Below are positions 10,040 to 21,533 of a stretch of DNA of 64,000 bases, piece after piece. Positions within the stretch are counted from its first letter, which is position 1, and every line of letters starts with the position of its first letter. The notes below the pieces were generated by a model. That model did not search any database. It was not told the origin of the DNA and saw nothing but the letters and a program-made list of their open reading frames with translations. The position numbers and the translations under genes are program-made. Source of the stretch: Pogostemon cablin (lineage: Eukaryota > Streptophyta > Magnoliopsida > Lamiales > Lamiaceae); the NCBI GenBank assembly GCA_023678885.1, contig CM042972.1, forward strand, positions 12,482,501-12,546,500. The letters run 5' to 3'.

Positions 10040-11661
10040 ATGGATTACTCTGCATCTGTTACCCGTCCTCTCATTCTTGATGGAACAAATTATGCCTTGT
10101 GGAAAAGTCGGATGAGGTCATACATCAAAGCATATGACGATAAAGCTTGGAAGATCATTCTGTCTAGATGGACGCCTCCCACTGAAGAAGACAAAGATGG
10201 AGATCAGATTCTCAATGATGAACTCAAATGAACTACCGAAGAGAGCAATCTATCTGCACACAACTGCAAATCCCTCAACGCAATCAGCTCTTCGGTTGAT
10301 TCAGTGATGTTCAATTTGATTCAGAACTGCATATCTGCTAAAGATGCATGGGAAAGACTACAAGAACACTGTGAAGGTTCTGGTAGTGTCAAAAGAGCAA
10401 AGGCAAGGTTACTGAGCACGAAGTTTGAAAGCTTGAGGATGAGAGAAGATAAGACCATCAACTCTTACAATGAAAGGTTGTATGAAGTCGTTAACGAGCT
10501 GCAATCACTTGGTGACCCAATTTACAATTTCAGGTTAATAAACAAAACACTTTGTACACTTCCTAGGAGATTTAATAATAAATTTTGTGCTATAGAAGGA
10601 GCTAGGAATATTGATACTATGAGTCATAATGAGCTTATGAGCATTTTGAAAACTTATGAAATGGATATGTCTCAACAAGATTCTGCGTATGATAGAAAAT
10701 GTGTTGTTTTTTTAAAAGTGATGCTCCTTCATGTTCTGGAAAGACATCAACCATTACTTAAATTTCACAAGTTGATGAAAATGTTGATGACATTTTAGAT
10801 GACACTGATAATATTGTTTTACTTGCTAAGAAATTTGAAGCTTATTTGAGAAAACAGAAAAACAAGTCTAAAGCAAATACTCAGCGTAGGATAGAACATT
10901 CTCCTCATACTCCTCAAACTTATACTCTTCAAACTCATACTCATAAGCCCACTCAAAGAAAACTTAAGTATGATCCTGAATTTAGGAAGACCCTCATTTG
11001 TAGTGAATGTACTGATTTTGGTCATTATGCAAATAAATGTGCTAACACTCTTTTGAAGAGAATGATGAACTTAAATGATTCCTTGAGTGATGATGAATCT
11101 GAAGGTGATCAAGAGACAAAGGATGAAGAGCTGGCATTTCTGTCAGAATGTGTAAGTGAAGGACTTTCTGGAAATGACTCAGATGTTGAGTTGGATATGA
11201 CAACATCTACTTCGACATCAAGCAAGGTTCAGTCTATTTCTGATTCTGATGTGAAATGTACTAATGCTTTTTATACTAGAGCATATACATTTGAAGAGCA
11301 ATTGGAAAGCAAAATTGGTGAACTTTTGAAAAAACTTCAAAAGGTCAACCAAGAGAATGATGGTTTGATTGAAACTATCATAAGACTTGAGGTAAATCTT
11401 ATTAGAAAAGATGCTGAAATTTCAAAACTCCAAGAACAATTGACTGCTTCAACACTAAGTTTCAAAAAGTACTCTAAGAGTACATCTGTTATGAATGAAG
11501 CTTTGTGCGTTGGTAAATATGATATGAGTGGTCTTGGATTTTCTGAAAATTCTAACCCTTTTAGTTTTGAAAAATCTATAAATTTTGTGAAACTTGGATC
11601 AAAAAGTTTTTCTAAAAAGTTTCTAAAACAGAGAGGCAAGAGAACTTTTATCTGTCATTAA
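10040..11661 (+). pseudogene. SIRE-like Gag (broken)
   Basis: The start at 10040 gives MDYSASVTRPLILDGTNYAL, the LxGxNYxxWK entry motif of Copia Gag (UBN2/DUF4219-type). A stop interrupts at 10229 but the frame continues to about 10715 (KDAWERLQEHCEG, the KxAW-L-xxEG signature). A frameshift near 10717 and a TAA follow. The resumed frame from 10846 carries a zinc knuckle CSECTDFGHYANKC near 11000, acidic Ser/Asp-rich stretches (11090-11250) and a coiled-coil-like Glu/Leu stretch (11290-11440). A second knuckle (C-H-[stop]-CSVPGHIRPFC, about 11650-11690) is hit by a TAA. Gag would form virus-like particles in the cytoplasm; this copy cannot. Confidence 0.8.
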
Positions 11662-13197
11662 TGTTCAGTTCCTGGTCACATTCGTCCATTTTGTTTTAAA
11701 CTGTAAGATGACTTGTTCTCTGGAAAAGTGTTTCCTGAAATATTTCCACACAAGTATTCACACAAACCAAAAACTGCTTGGGTCAGAAAACCAAAAGTGT
11801 TATCTAATGTTGCTTGTACTTCTTCACAAGAATGTGTACCTAGTTTACGGTGTTTTGATAGTGGTTGTTCTAGACATATGACTAGAAATGTTGAATATTT
11901 GAAAGATTATGAAGCTTTTGATGGTGGTAAGGTTACTTATGGTGGTGGCTCTAAGGGTAACATTGTTGGTAAAGGAACTTTAAATGTTAAAGGTTTCCCA
12001 AATTTGAAGAATGTGTTGTATGTTGAAGGTTTGCGTGCTAATTTGATAAGCATAAGTCAATTATGTGATGATAATCTGCATGTGAAATTTGACAAGAATT
12101 CATGTTTTGTGTTGAATGAAACTGATGAGTGTGTGATGGTTGGTAATCGGTCTGTTGATAATTGTTATATGATTGGTAACAACACTTACTGCAACATCTC
12201 ACAACATGAAGAAAGTGTACTTTGGAATAAAAAACTTGGCCATGTAAATTACAGAAATTTACAAAAATTGGTTAAGTTGGAAGCTGTTAAAGGATTATCT
12301 AAACTCAGTTTCAAAGACCCTCCCATTTGTGGTTCATGCCAAAAAGGTAAGCAGATAAGGTCTTCACACAAAATCACCACTATGTGCACATCTTCAAGAT
12401 ATTTTAAATTGCTTCACATGGATCTTATGGGTCCTATGGAGACTGAAAGTCTTGGTGGTAAGAAGTATTCTTTGGTTATGGTAGATGATTTTTCTGGGTT
12501 TTCATTGGTTGAATTCATTAAAGAAAAATAAGATGTGTTTGAAGTGTTTAAAGTTCTTTAAAAAAGGTTCAAAAATGCTTTCAATCTTAAGATTTGTAGG
12601 AGTAAGACTGATCATGGTAGAGAATTTGAAAATACCATGTTTTCTGAATTCTGTGAAAAGAAAGGTATAGTGCAAGAGTTTTCATCTCCTAAAACCCCAC
12701 AACAAAATGGTATAGCTGAAAGAAAAAATAGAACTCTACAAGAAATGGCTAGGATCATGCTTACTTCAATGAATGTGTCTAAAAGATTTTGGGCTGAGGC
12801 ATTGAACACTGCATGTCGTGTGTCTAATAGAATTTTGTTTAGACCAGGTAGTTCTATTACAACATATGAGTTGCTGTATAGGAGAAAACCCAACCTAAAA
12901 TACTTTCATGTGTTAGGTTGCATGTGCTATATTTTGAATGATAGAGATTATCTTTCAAAGTTTGATTCTAAGAGTAATAAAGGTCTTTTCTTAGGTTATT
13001 CTAAGAATAGCAAAGCATATAGAGTCTTTAATCTTAGAATCAGAACTGTTCAAGAATCTATAAATGTGGTATTTGATGATACATCTAATATTGCAGGTAA
13101 AAAGATGGAAGATGGCATCTCTGATCTGATTGAAATTGCAGAACCAGTGAACAATGTTGAGCCAAATGTGATCACATCACCTACCTACAACATCTGA
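11662..13197 (+). pseudogene. Copia protease and integrase (broken)
   Basis: Same frame as the later Gag part. Protease active site FDSGCSRHMT lies at about 11854-11884. The GAG_pre-integrase HHCC finger follows (LWNKKLGHVN...C-GSC, about 12220-12345). The integrase core shows HMDLMGP (12416), TDHGREF (about 12610) and TPQQNGIAERKN (about 12695), supplying the D, D and E residues. TAA stops at 12529 and about 12559 interrupt the core. The C-terminal GKG-like FLGYSKNSKAYRVF motif is near 12990. The frame is lost near 13195. In a live element these proteins process the polyprotein and insert the cDNA. Confidence 0.85.
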
Positions 13198-14937
13198 GAA
13201 TGAGTCAGAAAATGATGAGAATCAGATCCACAGAACTCCTAGGAATTCTCTTAACTACATATATAAGAAGGATCACCCTTCTTCACAGATCATAAGAGAA
13301 TCCTCAGTTAGTGTTCAAACCAGAAGGAAAGGTAAATTCAGAGTTATGGTAAGATCAGTTTGCATGTCCAACATATGCAATCAGGTATGTGCTGAATGTT
13401 ATTTTTCTTCTGTAGAAACCAAAAATGTTTCTGAAGCTTTAAAAGATGAATGTTGGATTCAGGTTATGCATGAAGAACTTGAACAATTCACTAGGAATGG
13501 TGTTTGGAGTCTAGTCCCTAGGCCTACAAACACTAATGTCATTGGAACTAAGTGGATTTTCAAGAACAAAACTGATGAATCTGGTAATGTAGTAAGAAAC
13601 AAAGCTAGACTTGTTGCACAATGATACACACAGGTTGAAGGGATAGATTTTGATGAAATAATTGCACTTGTAGCTAGAATAGAGTCTATTAGGCTTCTTT
13701 TGGCTATTGCATACTTTGTTGGTATCAAACTGTTTCAAATGGATGTTAAAGCTACTTTTTTAAATGGAATTTTAAATGAAGAAGCTTTTGTTGAACAATC
13801 AAAATATTTTGTTGATCCTTTCTATCCTGATCATGTGTATAAACTGAAAAAAGCTTTGTATGGTCTAAAGCAAGCTCCTAGAGTATGGCATGGTAGACTA
13901 ACTGACTTCTTACTTCAATTTGGATTCATTAGAGGTGAGGCTGATAGAACTCTTTTCATTAAGCATGATTCAAATGGTTTCTTGATTGCTCAAATCTATG
14001 TTGATGACATTGTATTTGGAGCAATATCTCATGTCATGATGGACATCTTTGTGAAAGCCATGACTACCACTTTTGAAATAAGTCTTACTGGTGACCTAAA
14101 TTACTTTTTAGGGCTCCAAATTAAGCAAAGTGATAGTGGTATTTTCATCTCACAGAGTAAGTATGCTAAAAACTTGGTGAAAAGATTTGATCTTGAAAAT
14201 GTTAAACCTATGAAAACACCAATGGGAACATCACAGAAACTGTACAGAGATGATGTTAGCCCTGATGTTGACCACACTCTGTATAGATCTATGATTGGTA
14301 GCCTTCTGTACTTAACTGCTTGTAGACCTGACATTATCTATAGTGTCTGTATTTGTGTTAGGTACCAAGCAAATCCCAAGGAATCTCATAAAAAAGCTGT
14401 GAAAAGGATTATCAGATATGTGGATGGAACTGCTGACATGGGGTTATGGTTTTTAAAGGACACTAACAGCTCTCTGGTTTGATACAGTGATGCTGATTGG
14501 GCTGGTGATTGTGATGACAGGAAGAGCACAAGTAGTGGATGTTTTTACATGGGTAACAATCTTGTTTCTTGGCATTCTAAAAGCAAAATTGCATATCTCA
14601 ATCCACTGTTGAATCTAAATATATTGTTGCTGGAAGTCGTTGCACACAGTTGTTTTGGTTAAAAAAGATGCTAGATGATTATGTGCTTGAGACTGACACT
14701 TTAATGATTTACTGTGATAACACGAGTGCTATAAACATTTCAAAAAATCCAGTTAAACACTCACTCACTAAACACATTAGCATTAGACATCATTTTCTAA
14801 GAGATTTAGTTGAGAAGGGAGTAGTCAAATTGGAGTATATTTCCACTGAGAAACAACTTGCTGACATATTCACAAAAACACTTTATTTCGAGAGGTTTTC
14901 TTCACTCAGGAAATCTCTTGGACTCTGCATTCCATAA
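13198..14937 (+). pseudogene. Copia reverse transcriptase and RNase H (broken)
   Basis: After a frameshift the frame resumes before 13346. RT motifs: WIQVMHEELEQF, KWIFKNKTDESGNV, a TGA at 13622 where Gly is expected (LVAQ-[stop]-YTQVEGIDF), FQMDVKATFLNG (about 13735), LKQAPRVW, and the catalytic IYVDDIVFG (about 13995). The connection SLLYLTACRPDI and YSDADWAGD follow, with a TGA at 14480. A second frameshift near 14590 precedes RNase H (IYCDNTSAINISKNPVKHS, KHISIRHHF, LADIFTK) ending at 14937. The catalytic residues seen are intact; the breaks are scattered stops and small indels, i.e. neutral decay. Confidence 0.85.
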
Positions 14938-15419
14938 AGTCATGCATGAAGTTGCTTAGAGTGTTTCGACACTCAAGGCAACACTACTGTAATTTTTGTC
15001 ATTTTATGTCAAAATTAAGTGATTTGGTGACATATTTTGTTGCTGCTATCTATATTCTAGTTGAATCATTAGGTATTACTGGACATCACTAAAAGCACAG
15101 TTCTTAAAAAATCAAAGGTCCAAACATGCTGAAAAACTAGGCACACGGGGCTGACAACCACGATATGTTCTTTTCAAAAGACTGTTATGATTTCAAAAAA
15201 GGAATAAAGAACACTCTTGAACTGGTACTGAGTAACCAGACACACGGGGCTGACAACCACGATGTGATCTTTTCAAAAGGTAGTATAAATTCTTGAGATT
15301 AAGTGCATCAAAAAATCCACAAAAGGATAAAAGTGTATGTGTGCCTAAATTATTCATCCTTGATTGATTTTTCCAGAATGTCTTTGGCCTTAACAAAACT
15401 GTTATTTGAACTTAGACTC
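14938..15419 (+). other. SIRE-like 3' untranslated region with a direct repeat
   Basis: Non-coding. CACACGGGGCTGACAACC followed by ACGAT and CTTTTCAAAAG occurs twice (about 15145 and 15240), roughly 95 bp apart. The polypurine tract and 3' LTR expected next are absent. Confidence 0.5.
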
Positions 15420-15905
15420 AATTTTTGTATAAAATTGATCAAGGTAAACGTACCTTATCATTTGTAGTGAGTGACCAAGTTTAAATATCGATCAAAGGGA
15501 TATTTAAATAAAGAGTGTATCCGTGCTTGTTTTCAATCATACTTTATAGGAGTGATCAGATTTTGAGTTTTGAAAATTAACAAGAGCGATTAAACTACCA
15601 ATTATCTACGCAAGTACCAAATAAAAGCAATTAACAACTAAGATGATCAAGCAAAGTATCAAATAACCAAAATGATAATGAAATGGATGTAGGACAATCT
15701 AAAGAAGAGCAAGGCTAACCACATTCAAGATCAAGGACACAACATGACTTATTAAATTCAAATGGCAAATATCAATGATCATTGGAATAAAAGCAATCAC
15801 ATATAATCCCCTAATCCCTAGGCCAAGTTAACTAGGTTCTTAACTCATTACAAGTTTAAAGCACAAAAGATTGAATCTCACTCTCAATTCAATTAAGGTA
15901 CTATG
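15420..15905 (-). repeat. Athila-like LTR fragment, minus strand
   Basis: Resembles the left part of the minus-strand Athila LTR at 50314-50807: both contain AAGAGCAAGGCTAA, CCCCTAATCCCTA.GGCCAAG, TTAGGTTCT and end AAGGTACTATG. It is cut at 15905 exactly where another LTR begins. Confidence 0.6.
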
Positions 15906-16862
15906 TGTAGGAAATTAAATTTTATTGCCTAATAAATATAAATACAATGGAAAATATATTAAATATTTATTTATTAAGAAATTTAAATAAATTTATTCCT
16001 AAAATAAATAAATAAATAATTGATAATTAATATAATTATTTGGGCCCAGATTCAAGTCAAAGAGGCTCAATCCAAGTCAAGTGGGTCTGGCTCAAGTCAA
16101 CAAGCCCAGGAAATAAAGTTCAACCGGCCTAATTAAATTAAATAGGCTCAAATCAAATACAGCAGGCCTAATTAAATTAAATAGACTCGTATTCAGTCCA
16201 GCAGGCTTAATTAAAGGAGAAAAGTTCAACATATCTTTTCAAGGAGAAAATACCTCACAATTGGTTATTTCATCCACCTATAAATAAGGACCTTCAATCC
16301 TCATTCCATTCACTCTGAAAATCCTGAAGGTCTGAAGAACTCTGAAGATTCAAGTAAAAATCAAGTTCGATCAAGATCCAAGTCAAGTGAAGATCAAGAC
16401 CAAGTTCAAGTTCAAGATCAAGATCAAGTCGAAGAACACTCAAGATCTTCAAATCAAGTTCAAGTCATCTTCAAGTCAAGAACAACCTCCGATCAAAGAC
16501 CAAGGTACTAAGCCTCTCCGATCCAGTGTTCTTCATATCAAATTCATCCATCTGTCTTCGTGAAGTCTACGTTCTACCAAATTGAGCGTCATACTTTACA
16601 ACAAATCTTCAAGTCAACATTTGATCTGAACAAAGGCTCGACGCCTCCGGATAAATGTTATAAAGCCCCAAATTAGAGCTTTGACAAGCTTCATCCGAAG
16701 ATCCGGCTTCAAAAGTTGAAAAAGTCAAGAAGTCAACTAAAGAGATGAATCAGAGGATAAATTGAAGTTGTTTACTCAAATTCTCAAGTTCAATCCATAT
16801 CGGATTATCTTTGTAATTTTATTTTTGTTTATTATTTAATAAATACAAAATTTGTTGTTACA
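15906..16862 (+). repeat. 5' LTR of a truncated LTR retrotransposon
   Basis: Starts TGTAGGAAATT and ends TTGTTGTTACA, next to a primer-like site. A related minus-strand LTR is at 31981-32861 (shared ends, AAATACAAAATTTGTTG and the TCAAG-rich middle). Bases 16340-16500 are a degenerate array of CAAGTTCAAGATCAAG-like units. A TATA-like CCTATAAATAAGG is near 16277. Confidence 0.7.
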
Positions 16863-16865
16863 AAT

Positions 16866-16885
16866 TTTGGCACGCCCAGTGGGAC
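16866..16885 (+). promoter_or_regulatory. Putative primer binding site
   Basis: TTGGCACGCCCAGTGGGAC lies just after the LTR, in the position of a minus-strand primer site. It is neither the iMet site nor the tRNA-Asp site used by other elements here. The matching tRNA was not identified. Confidence 0.5.
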
Positions 16886-17436
16886 TGTTTCTACCTCTCA
16901 TATCCTCTTCATATAAGCCAAGTAAGATGGTTCCACTAAGAGTCAAAGTCGCATGAATTGTTTTAGCTCTATTTTCAAGTAATTTTATACTACTAAACTA
17001 ATTTCAACTTGAAAATATTCGTAACATTCAAAATAGAGATCTCCAATGGATAAAATCTTTTAAGTACTCCCTGTCCCATGTATAATTTAATGGTAAAGTG
17101 GATTGAGAAATATTATTTAATATGTAATGATAATTGTAATAATGTTGTATGTGGACTCTATGTAGGGATGTAATTGAATTGAGTTGAGCCAAGTACTACT
17201 AGACTTGAGTATCGTTTGTTAAGAAATTATCGAATTCGAGCCTGAGCTCCAACTCATTAAGAAAAAAATATATCGAACTCGAGTTCGAACTCAAACTTTT
17301 ACTCTCGCTAACATATAAAGTAATTTGTTCATTAACATTTTTTTATAAACATTTGAATATTTTTATTCGTAGATACTAGAAGAACATTTCATTTATAAAC
17401 ATTTAATGTTATATTAAATAAACAAACTAACAAAAT
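16886..17436. other. Short internal remnant, then AT-rich DNA
   Basis: To about 16960 this may be leader of the truncated LTR element. A half Stowaway end (ACTCCCTGTCCCATG) is at about 17066. The rest is AT-rich with TCGAGTTCGAACTC-like stretches and no gene. Confidence 0.4.
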
Positions 17437-17815
17437 ACACCCTTCGTCCCGCTTTAAGGTTTAGTTTGTTTTTTGCACATAGATTAAGAAATATAATATA
17501 GGTTTAGTTTGCTTTTTGCACATAGATTAAGAGATATAATATTTAATGTATAGTGAAATGAGAAAAATAATATATAATGTAAAGTGGTAGTTGTATTAGT
17601 GTTGTGTATAGTGAGAGAAATATTTTAATGTATAGTGAAATGAGAAAAATAATATTTAATGTAAAGTGTGTAGTTGTATTAGTGTTGTGTGTGGGCCTAC
17701 ATGGAATAATTAATTGTTTTGTAGGGGCACAACTTGATAAAAAAAAAGAAAAGAAAACCTTATCTTGGGACAATCCAAAATAGAAAATGTAAACATTAAT
17801 GTTGGATTGAGGGAG
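17437..17815. mobile_element. Stowaway-like MITE with internal duplications
   Basis: Left end CCCTTCGTCCCGCTTTAAGG, right end GTTGGATTGAGGGAG before TA. Inside, a block with TTTTTGCACATAGATTAAGA is duplicated (about 17470 and 17511), and so is GTATAGTGAAATGAGAAAAA (about 17547 and 17632). Confidence 0.65.
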
Positions 17816-18767
17816 TATAATAATAAACGCTAAAAAAATATTTAAATATTTAAATAATCACTTAAGTTATTATCATATTTCTATGGTTTAATATAAAATA
17901 TTTAATTATTGAATATTAATAAAATATATAATAATATATAATACTAAAAATAATTATAAAATTTACGAACGCGTTTGCGAGCCATTAATGAGCCCATTAA
18001 CGAATATATTTGAGAGTTTTCGAGTTGAACACTCTTAAACTTGAGTTTGATTTTATAGATAATATATGAATATCTTTTAATTGACAATAATAAAATGAAT
18101 AACTTTAAACAGGTGGAGGGAGTATATTACTAATTTGATTGTGTTTTGATATTTGCAGATAATATTACTTCATTCGTCCCATTTTAATAATTACATATTA
18201 TTTTTTTAGACGTCTCATCTACATTTTTCTTTTTGGTATATGTTCTGGTCCCACCCAAATTAATTATTTATCTTCTCATTGATCCACACATCACACTAAT
18301 ACACTTACCTAAATTATTTTAAAATAGTATTATTTTTCTCACCTCAATACACATTAAAATATTTTATTCATTAACCCCGCAAAAAAAAAACTTCACAAAC
18401 CTCTTTTTTAACTTAAACAATTAAAAAAAACCATCTGCACAATATTCCATCCCCTATAATCCACACCTATTTCATCCATATTCCAAAGGATTTCCATCCC
18501 TTTAAATAGGAATGGAAGCGTGGGCTTATCCTAGTGGTCGCTACCGCGGGAGTGAAAGTCTAGAAGAATTGAGCGGGAAGAATAAAATCAAAATTTGGGT
18601 TCACCTATTTCACTCCATTTTCGTATCACGTGGTGAATTCGTGGTCAAAGGAAAGCGAATAAATATCTGTTGCGAAAATTCAAATTACAAGTCTTTAACA
18701 ATGGCGTCATGGCTAGGGTATGGCGGACGTCACGGCGATCGCACTCGCACAGTTTCCCTTTCCTCCT
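17816..18767. other. AT-rich DNA and promoter-side region of the aldo-keto reductase gene
   Basis: Contains a lone Stowaway-like end (GTGGAGGGAGTA, near 18112) and another partial one (CATTCGTCCCATTT, near 18172). From about 18500 the composition becomes mixed, consistent with a proximal promoter. An open frame at 18512-18790 lies in this zone and is not supported as a gene. Confidence 0.45.
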
Positions 18768-18777
18768 TATATATACT
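18768..18777 (+). promoter_or_regulatory. TATA box of the aldo-keto reductase gene
   Basis: TTATATATAC stands 35-45 bases before the ATG at 18812, after a pyrimidine-rich TTTCCCTTTCCTCC. This predicts a very short 5' UTR. Confidence 0.55.
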
Positions 18778-18811
18778 CTGCTCTTTCTGATCAACTCACC
18801 CATCGCAGAAA

Positions 18812-20825
18812 ATGGGAGTGAGAATGAAGCTGGGTTCGCAGGGTCTTGAGGTGTCCAAACAAGGGCTGGGCTGTATGTCCATGTCCGCCTTCTACGGCCC
18901 GCCCAAGCCCGAATCCGACATGATTAAACTCATCCACCACGCCATCAACTCCGGAGTCACCTTCCTTGACACCTCCGATTTTTACGGACCCCATACTAAT
19001 GAAATTCTCATCGGAAAGGTAATCCTTCAATAATTATGCCATTAATTTAGGGCTTCAATTCTCAATCGGAATGGTAATGATTTTAATTAAGGTGTCAATC
19101 AGATGCGATTGAAAATAATTAAAGTATGAAAAGTGGTTATTGAATCAATGGAATTGATTGAAATTTTTTTATTCCATTAGATCAAACAAGTCAGAGAATT
19201 GGTATTACCAGAGTATACTTACACGAATTAAGCTTTAGTTGTAGAGTAATTGTGTATATGTTTTTGGAGTAATTGTTTAAAATCACCTTCTTGCTCATTA
19301 AGATGCTGCTCAATTGGCTCATGTCATATTTTGAATCCAATTTTAGCATTTTTTTGCCTGTTTTATTTTCCCCCAACGATCATGTACTATGGAGTGAAAT
19401 GAACACACACATAAAGTGAGTTAACTGCTGAGTCTGACTATTTATACACATACCGAGCTCATTTGTGCATTTGTCTCCTTAATTAGTTTAGAATTAAAGT
19501 TTCTTGCAGTGTAGGATGGACAGCTATGTTTCTCTTTGTCAAATTTAGTGTTGATTGAACTACATTTTCTTGAACTAACTGGTTGTAATTATTGTAGGCT
19601 TTGAAAGTGGGAATGAGGGAGAAGGTGCAAATTGCTACTAAAATTGGAGCAAAATACGAGAATGGAAAGTTTGGAGTTCATGGTGACCCAGCATATGTGA
19701 GGGCAGCATGCGAGTCAAGCTTGAAGCGTCTTGATATTGAGTGCATTGATCTCTATTATGTTCATCGCATTGACACTAGTGTGCCCATTGAAGTCACAGT
19801 GAGTTCTCTTGTACTTGAAATTTTATCAAGGATGCCTATTGATATTGGTGGTGTATAAAGTGAAGTGATCATATTGTTTCTTTAATGACTTGTGCTGTAC
19901 TATATCTTTAACTAGATGGGAGAACTTAAGAAGCTGGTTGAAGAAGGAAAAATAAAATATGTTGGCCTTTCAGAGGCCTCTGCTTCGACAATCCGAAGAG
20001 CTCATGCTGTTCATCCCATAACTGCTGTTCAGATGGAATGGTCTTTGTGGGCAAGAGATTTGGAAGAAGAAATTATCCCCACCTGCAGGTAAGATGAATT
20101 TTGTCAATAATATTTTTAGTATGTGAAAATGTAAGGAGTATTCAACTTTGTTTACGTTTATGAATATCATCAGAGAACTGGGAATTGGCATCGTTGCGTA
20201 CAGCCCACTTGGACGAGGCTTTCTTTCATCAGGTTCGAAGTTGATGGAGAACCTTACAGAGGATGACTATCGTAAGGTTAGTGCATTTCGAGAAACCATC
20301 TATCAAGAAATAAGTATTTAATCATTTCTTGAATTCGTTGAGAATAGAGTCCGGAGTATTTAGTTTTGCACAATCAATGTCATTTTTTCTGTTACATTCA
20401 TCTGATGTTACAATGGCAGTGTTCATGGACGCTGATAAACTGAAACCTTGTTGAATTCTTAATGTTTTTTACTTTTATCCCATTACTTTTGCCAGATTTC
20501 TCCTAGGTTCCATGCTGAGAACATCGAAACGAACAAGCTCATATACGAGCAGATTAGCAAAATTGCTGCAGGAAAAGGTTGCACGCCTTCTCAACTAGCA
20601 TTGGCTTGGGTTCATCACCAAGGAGACGATACATGCCCTATACCCGGTACCACAAGAATTGAAAACTTCAATGATAATATTGGAGCTCTCTCTGTGAAAT
20701 TAAGCTCAGAAGAGATGACTAAGCTCTCCAAGTTGGCTGATCTTGTTCGGGGAGACAGATATCCACACGTAATACACACATGGAAGCACTCGGAGACGCC
20801 GCCTTTGTCGTCTTGGAAAGCCTAA
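18812..20825 (+). CDS. Aldo-keto reductase, perakine reductase/PCNT115-like
   Basis: Five exons: 18812-19018, 19598-19798, 19916-20088, 20174-20276 and 20496-20825. All introns are GT-AG and the joined frame is 337 codons, normal for this family of about 340. The start follows a TATA box and gives MGVRMKLGSQGLEVSKQGLG, the usual N-terminus. The catalytic tetrad is complete: Asp53 (FLDTSDFYG), Tyr58, Lys84 (IATKIG) and His125 (YYVHRID). Also seen are KYVGLSEAS, QMEWSLWARD, YSPLGRGF, and PIPGTTRIEN before the C-terminus, the NADP(H)-binding zone. The family reduces aldehydes and ketones with NADPH in the cytosol; auxin-induced PCNT115 and perakine reductase are named relatives, but the substrate here cannot be told. 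It is the only intact cellular gene in the window, with repeats on both sides. Confidence 0.93.
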
Positions 20826-20937
20826 ACCTGATATGCATGAGAGTACTTACTAGTTTCGTTACACATGATCAGGACGTTTTCTACTATCAGAAATCCTAAA
20901 TTTATTTTCTTGTAGCAAAATAAATCTTTTCTTTATT

Positions 20938-20943
20938 AATAAA
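20938..20943 (+). promoter_or_regulatory. Polyadenylation signal of the aldo-keto reductase gene
   Basis: AATAAA 113 bases after the stop, next to T-rich stretches (TTTATTTTCTTGTA, TTTCTTTATT) that fit plant near-upstream elements. Confidence 0.5.
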
Positions 20944-21295
20944 TGTCTCTTTGTATTTGCTTCAAATATAACTTGATAAAACTACCTCTATATTTGTATG
21001 GCATAATTAATGGATCTTTTATGGTGATGTAGAGTGTACTTGCTTTGTTAATTGATGTTACTTTGAGATAAGGGGAATGTATGATTTAAGTGTATTGTGT
21101 TATTACTACTGACACGTAATGGCTTTTTTAATTTTATATACACTCATTTTCAATTTTCAATTTCAAATTCCTATATTAATAGAGTATGCCTATTTTTCCT
21201 TTGCCAAGGATTTGTCATTTTAATGAGTACTATAGTTGTACTTTCATCTTTCTGTGTCTTATTTTAATTAAACTGATAGTAAATTGTGTAATATC
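20944..21295. other. AT-rich 3' flank, no gene
   Basis: AT-rich DNA between the polyadenylation signal and the SINE target duplication. No repeat or open frame supported. Confidence 0.5.
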
Positions 21296-21311
21296 CTAAA
21301 ACTAGTAGGTG

Positions 21312-21533
21312 GCCCGCATGGCAGCTCAATTGATCAGCAGGAGAAAGTTTGCAACTAAGATCAAGGATCGAATCCTACTCACAGCGTAAGAGCAAAGAGG
21401 TGCTCCTTGTGAGGTTAAGGTTAGGGTGAAGGTTTAGCCCTGTTGCCTACTTGAGTTACCATGATTTACCCCTCCACAAGCTAATCGGGCCGAAGTGTGG
21501 GGGCGTCTGTGGTGGGCGTATCCACCTTTGCAA
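21312..21533 (+). mobile_element. tRNA-derived SINE
   Basis: Flanked by a perfect 16-bp direct repeat, CTAAAACTAGTAGGTG (21296-21311 and 21534-21549). The 5' part is tRNA-like, with an A-box-like TGGCAGCTCAATTGATCAGC (about 21319) and a B box GGATCGAATCC (about 21366), the internal RNA polymerase III promoter. The body is 222 bp and ends without a poly(A) or poly(T) tail. It needs a LINE reverse transcriptase supplied elsewhere. Confidence 0.8.

Larger units (their letters stand above)
9113..15419 (+). mobile_element. SIRE-like Copia retrotransposon, decayed, 3' LTR missing
   Basis: Order: 5' LTR (9113-9973), primer site (9976-9988), gag with two zinc knuckles, protease, integrase, reverse transcriptase, RNase H and a long 3' untranslated part. 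Domain order PR-INT-RT-RH is that of Ty1/Copia. Two CX2CX4HX4C knuckles and a long Gag are typical of the SIRE (Maximus) lineage. At least six in-frame stops and three frameshifts disable it. No second LTR is found before the sequence changes at about 15420, so the right end is truncated and no target duplication can be scored. Confidence 0.8.

Noticed and set aside
18512..18790. 92-codon frame before the aldo-keto reductase
   Set aside because: Overlaps the promoter and short 5' UTR of the real gene; no domain seen.
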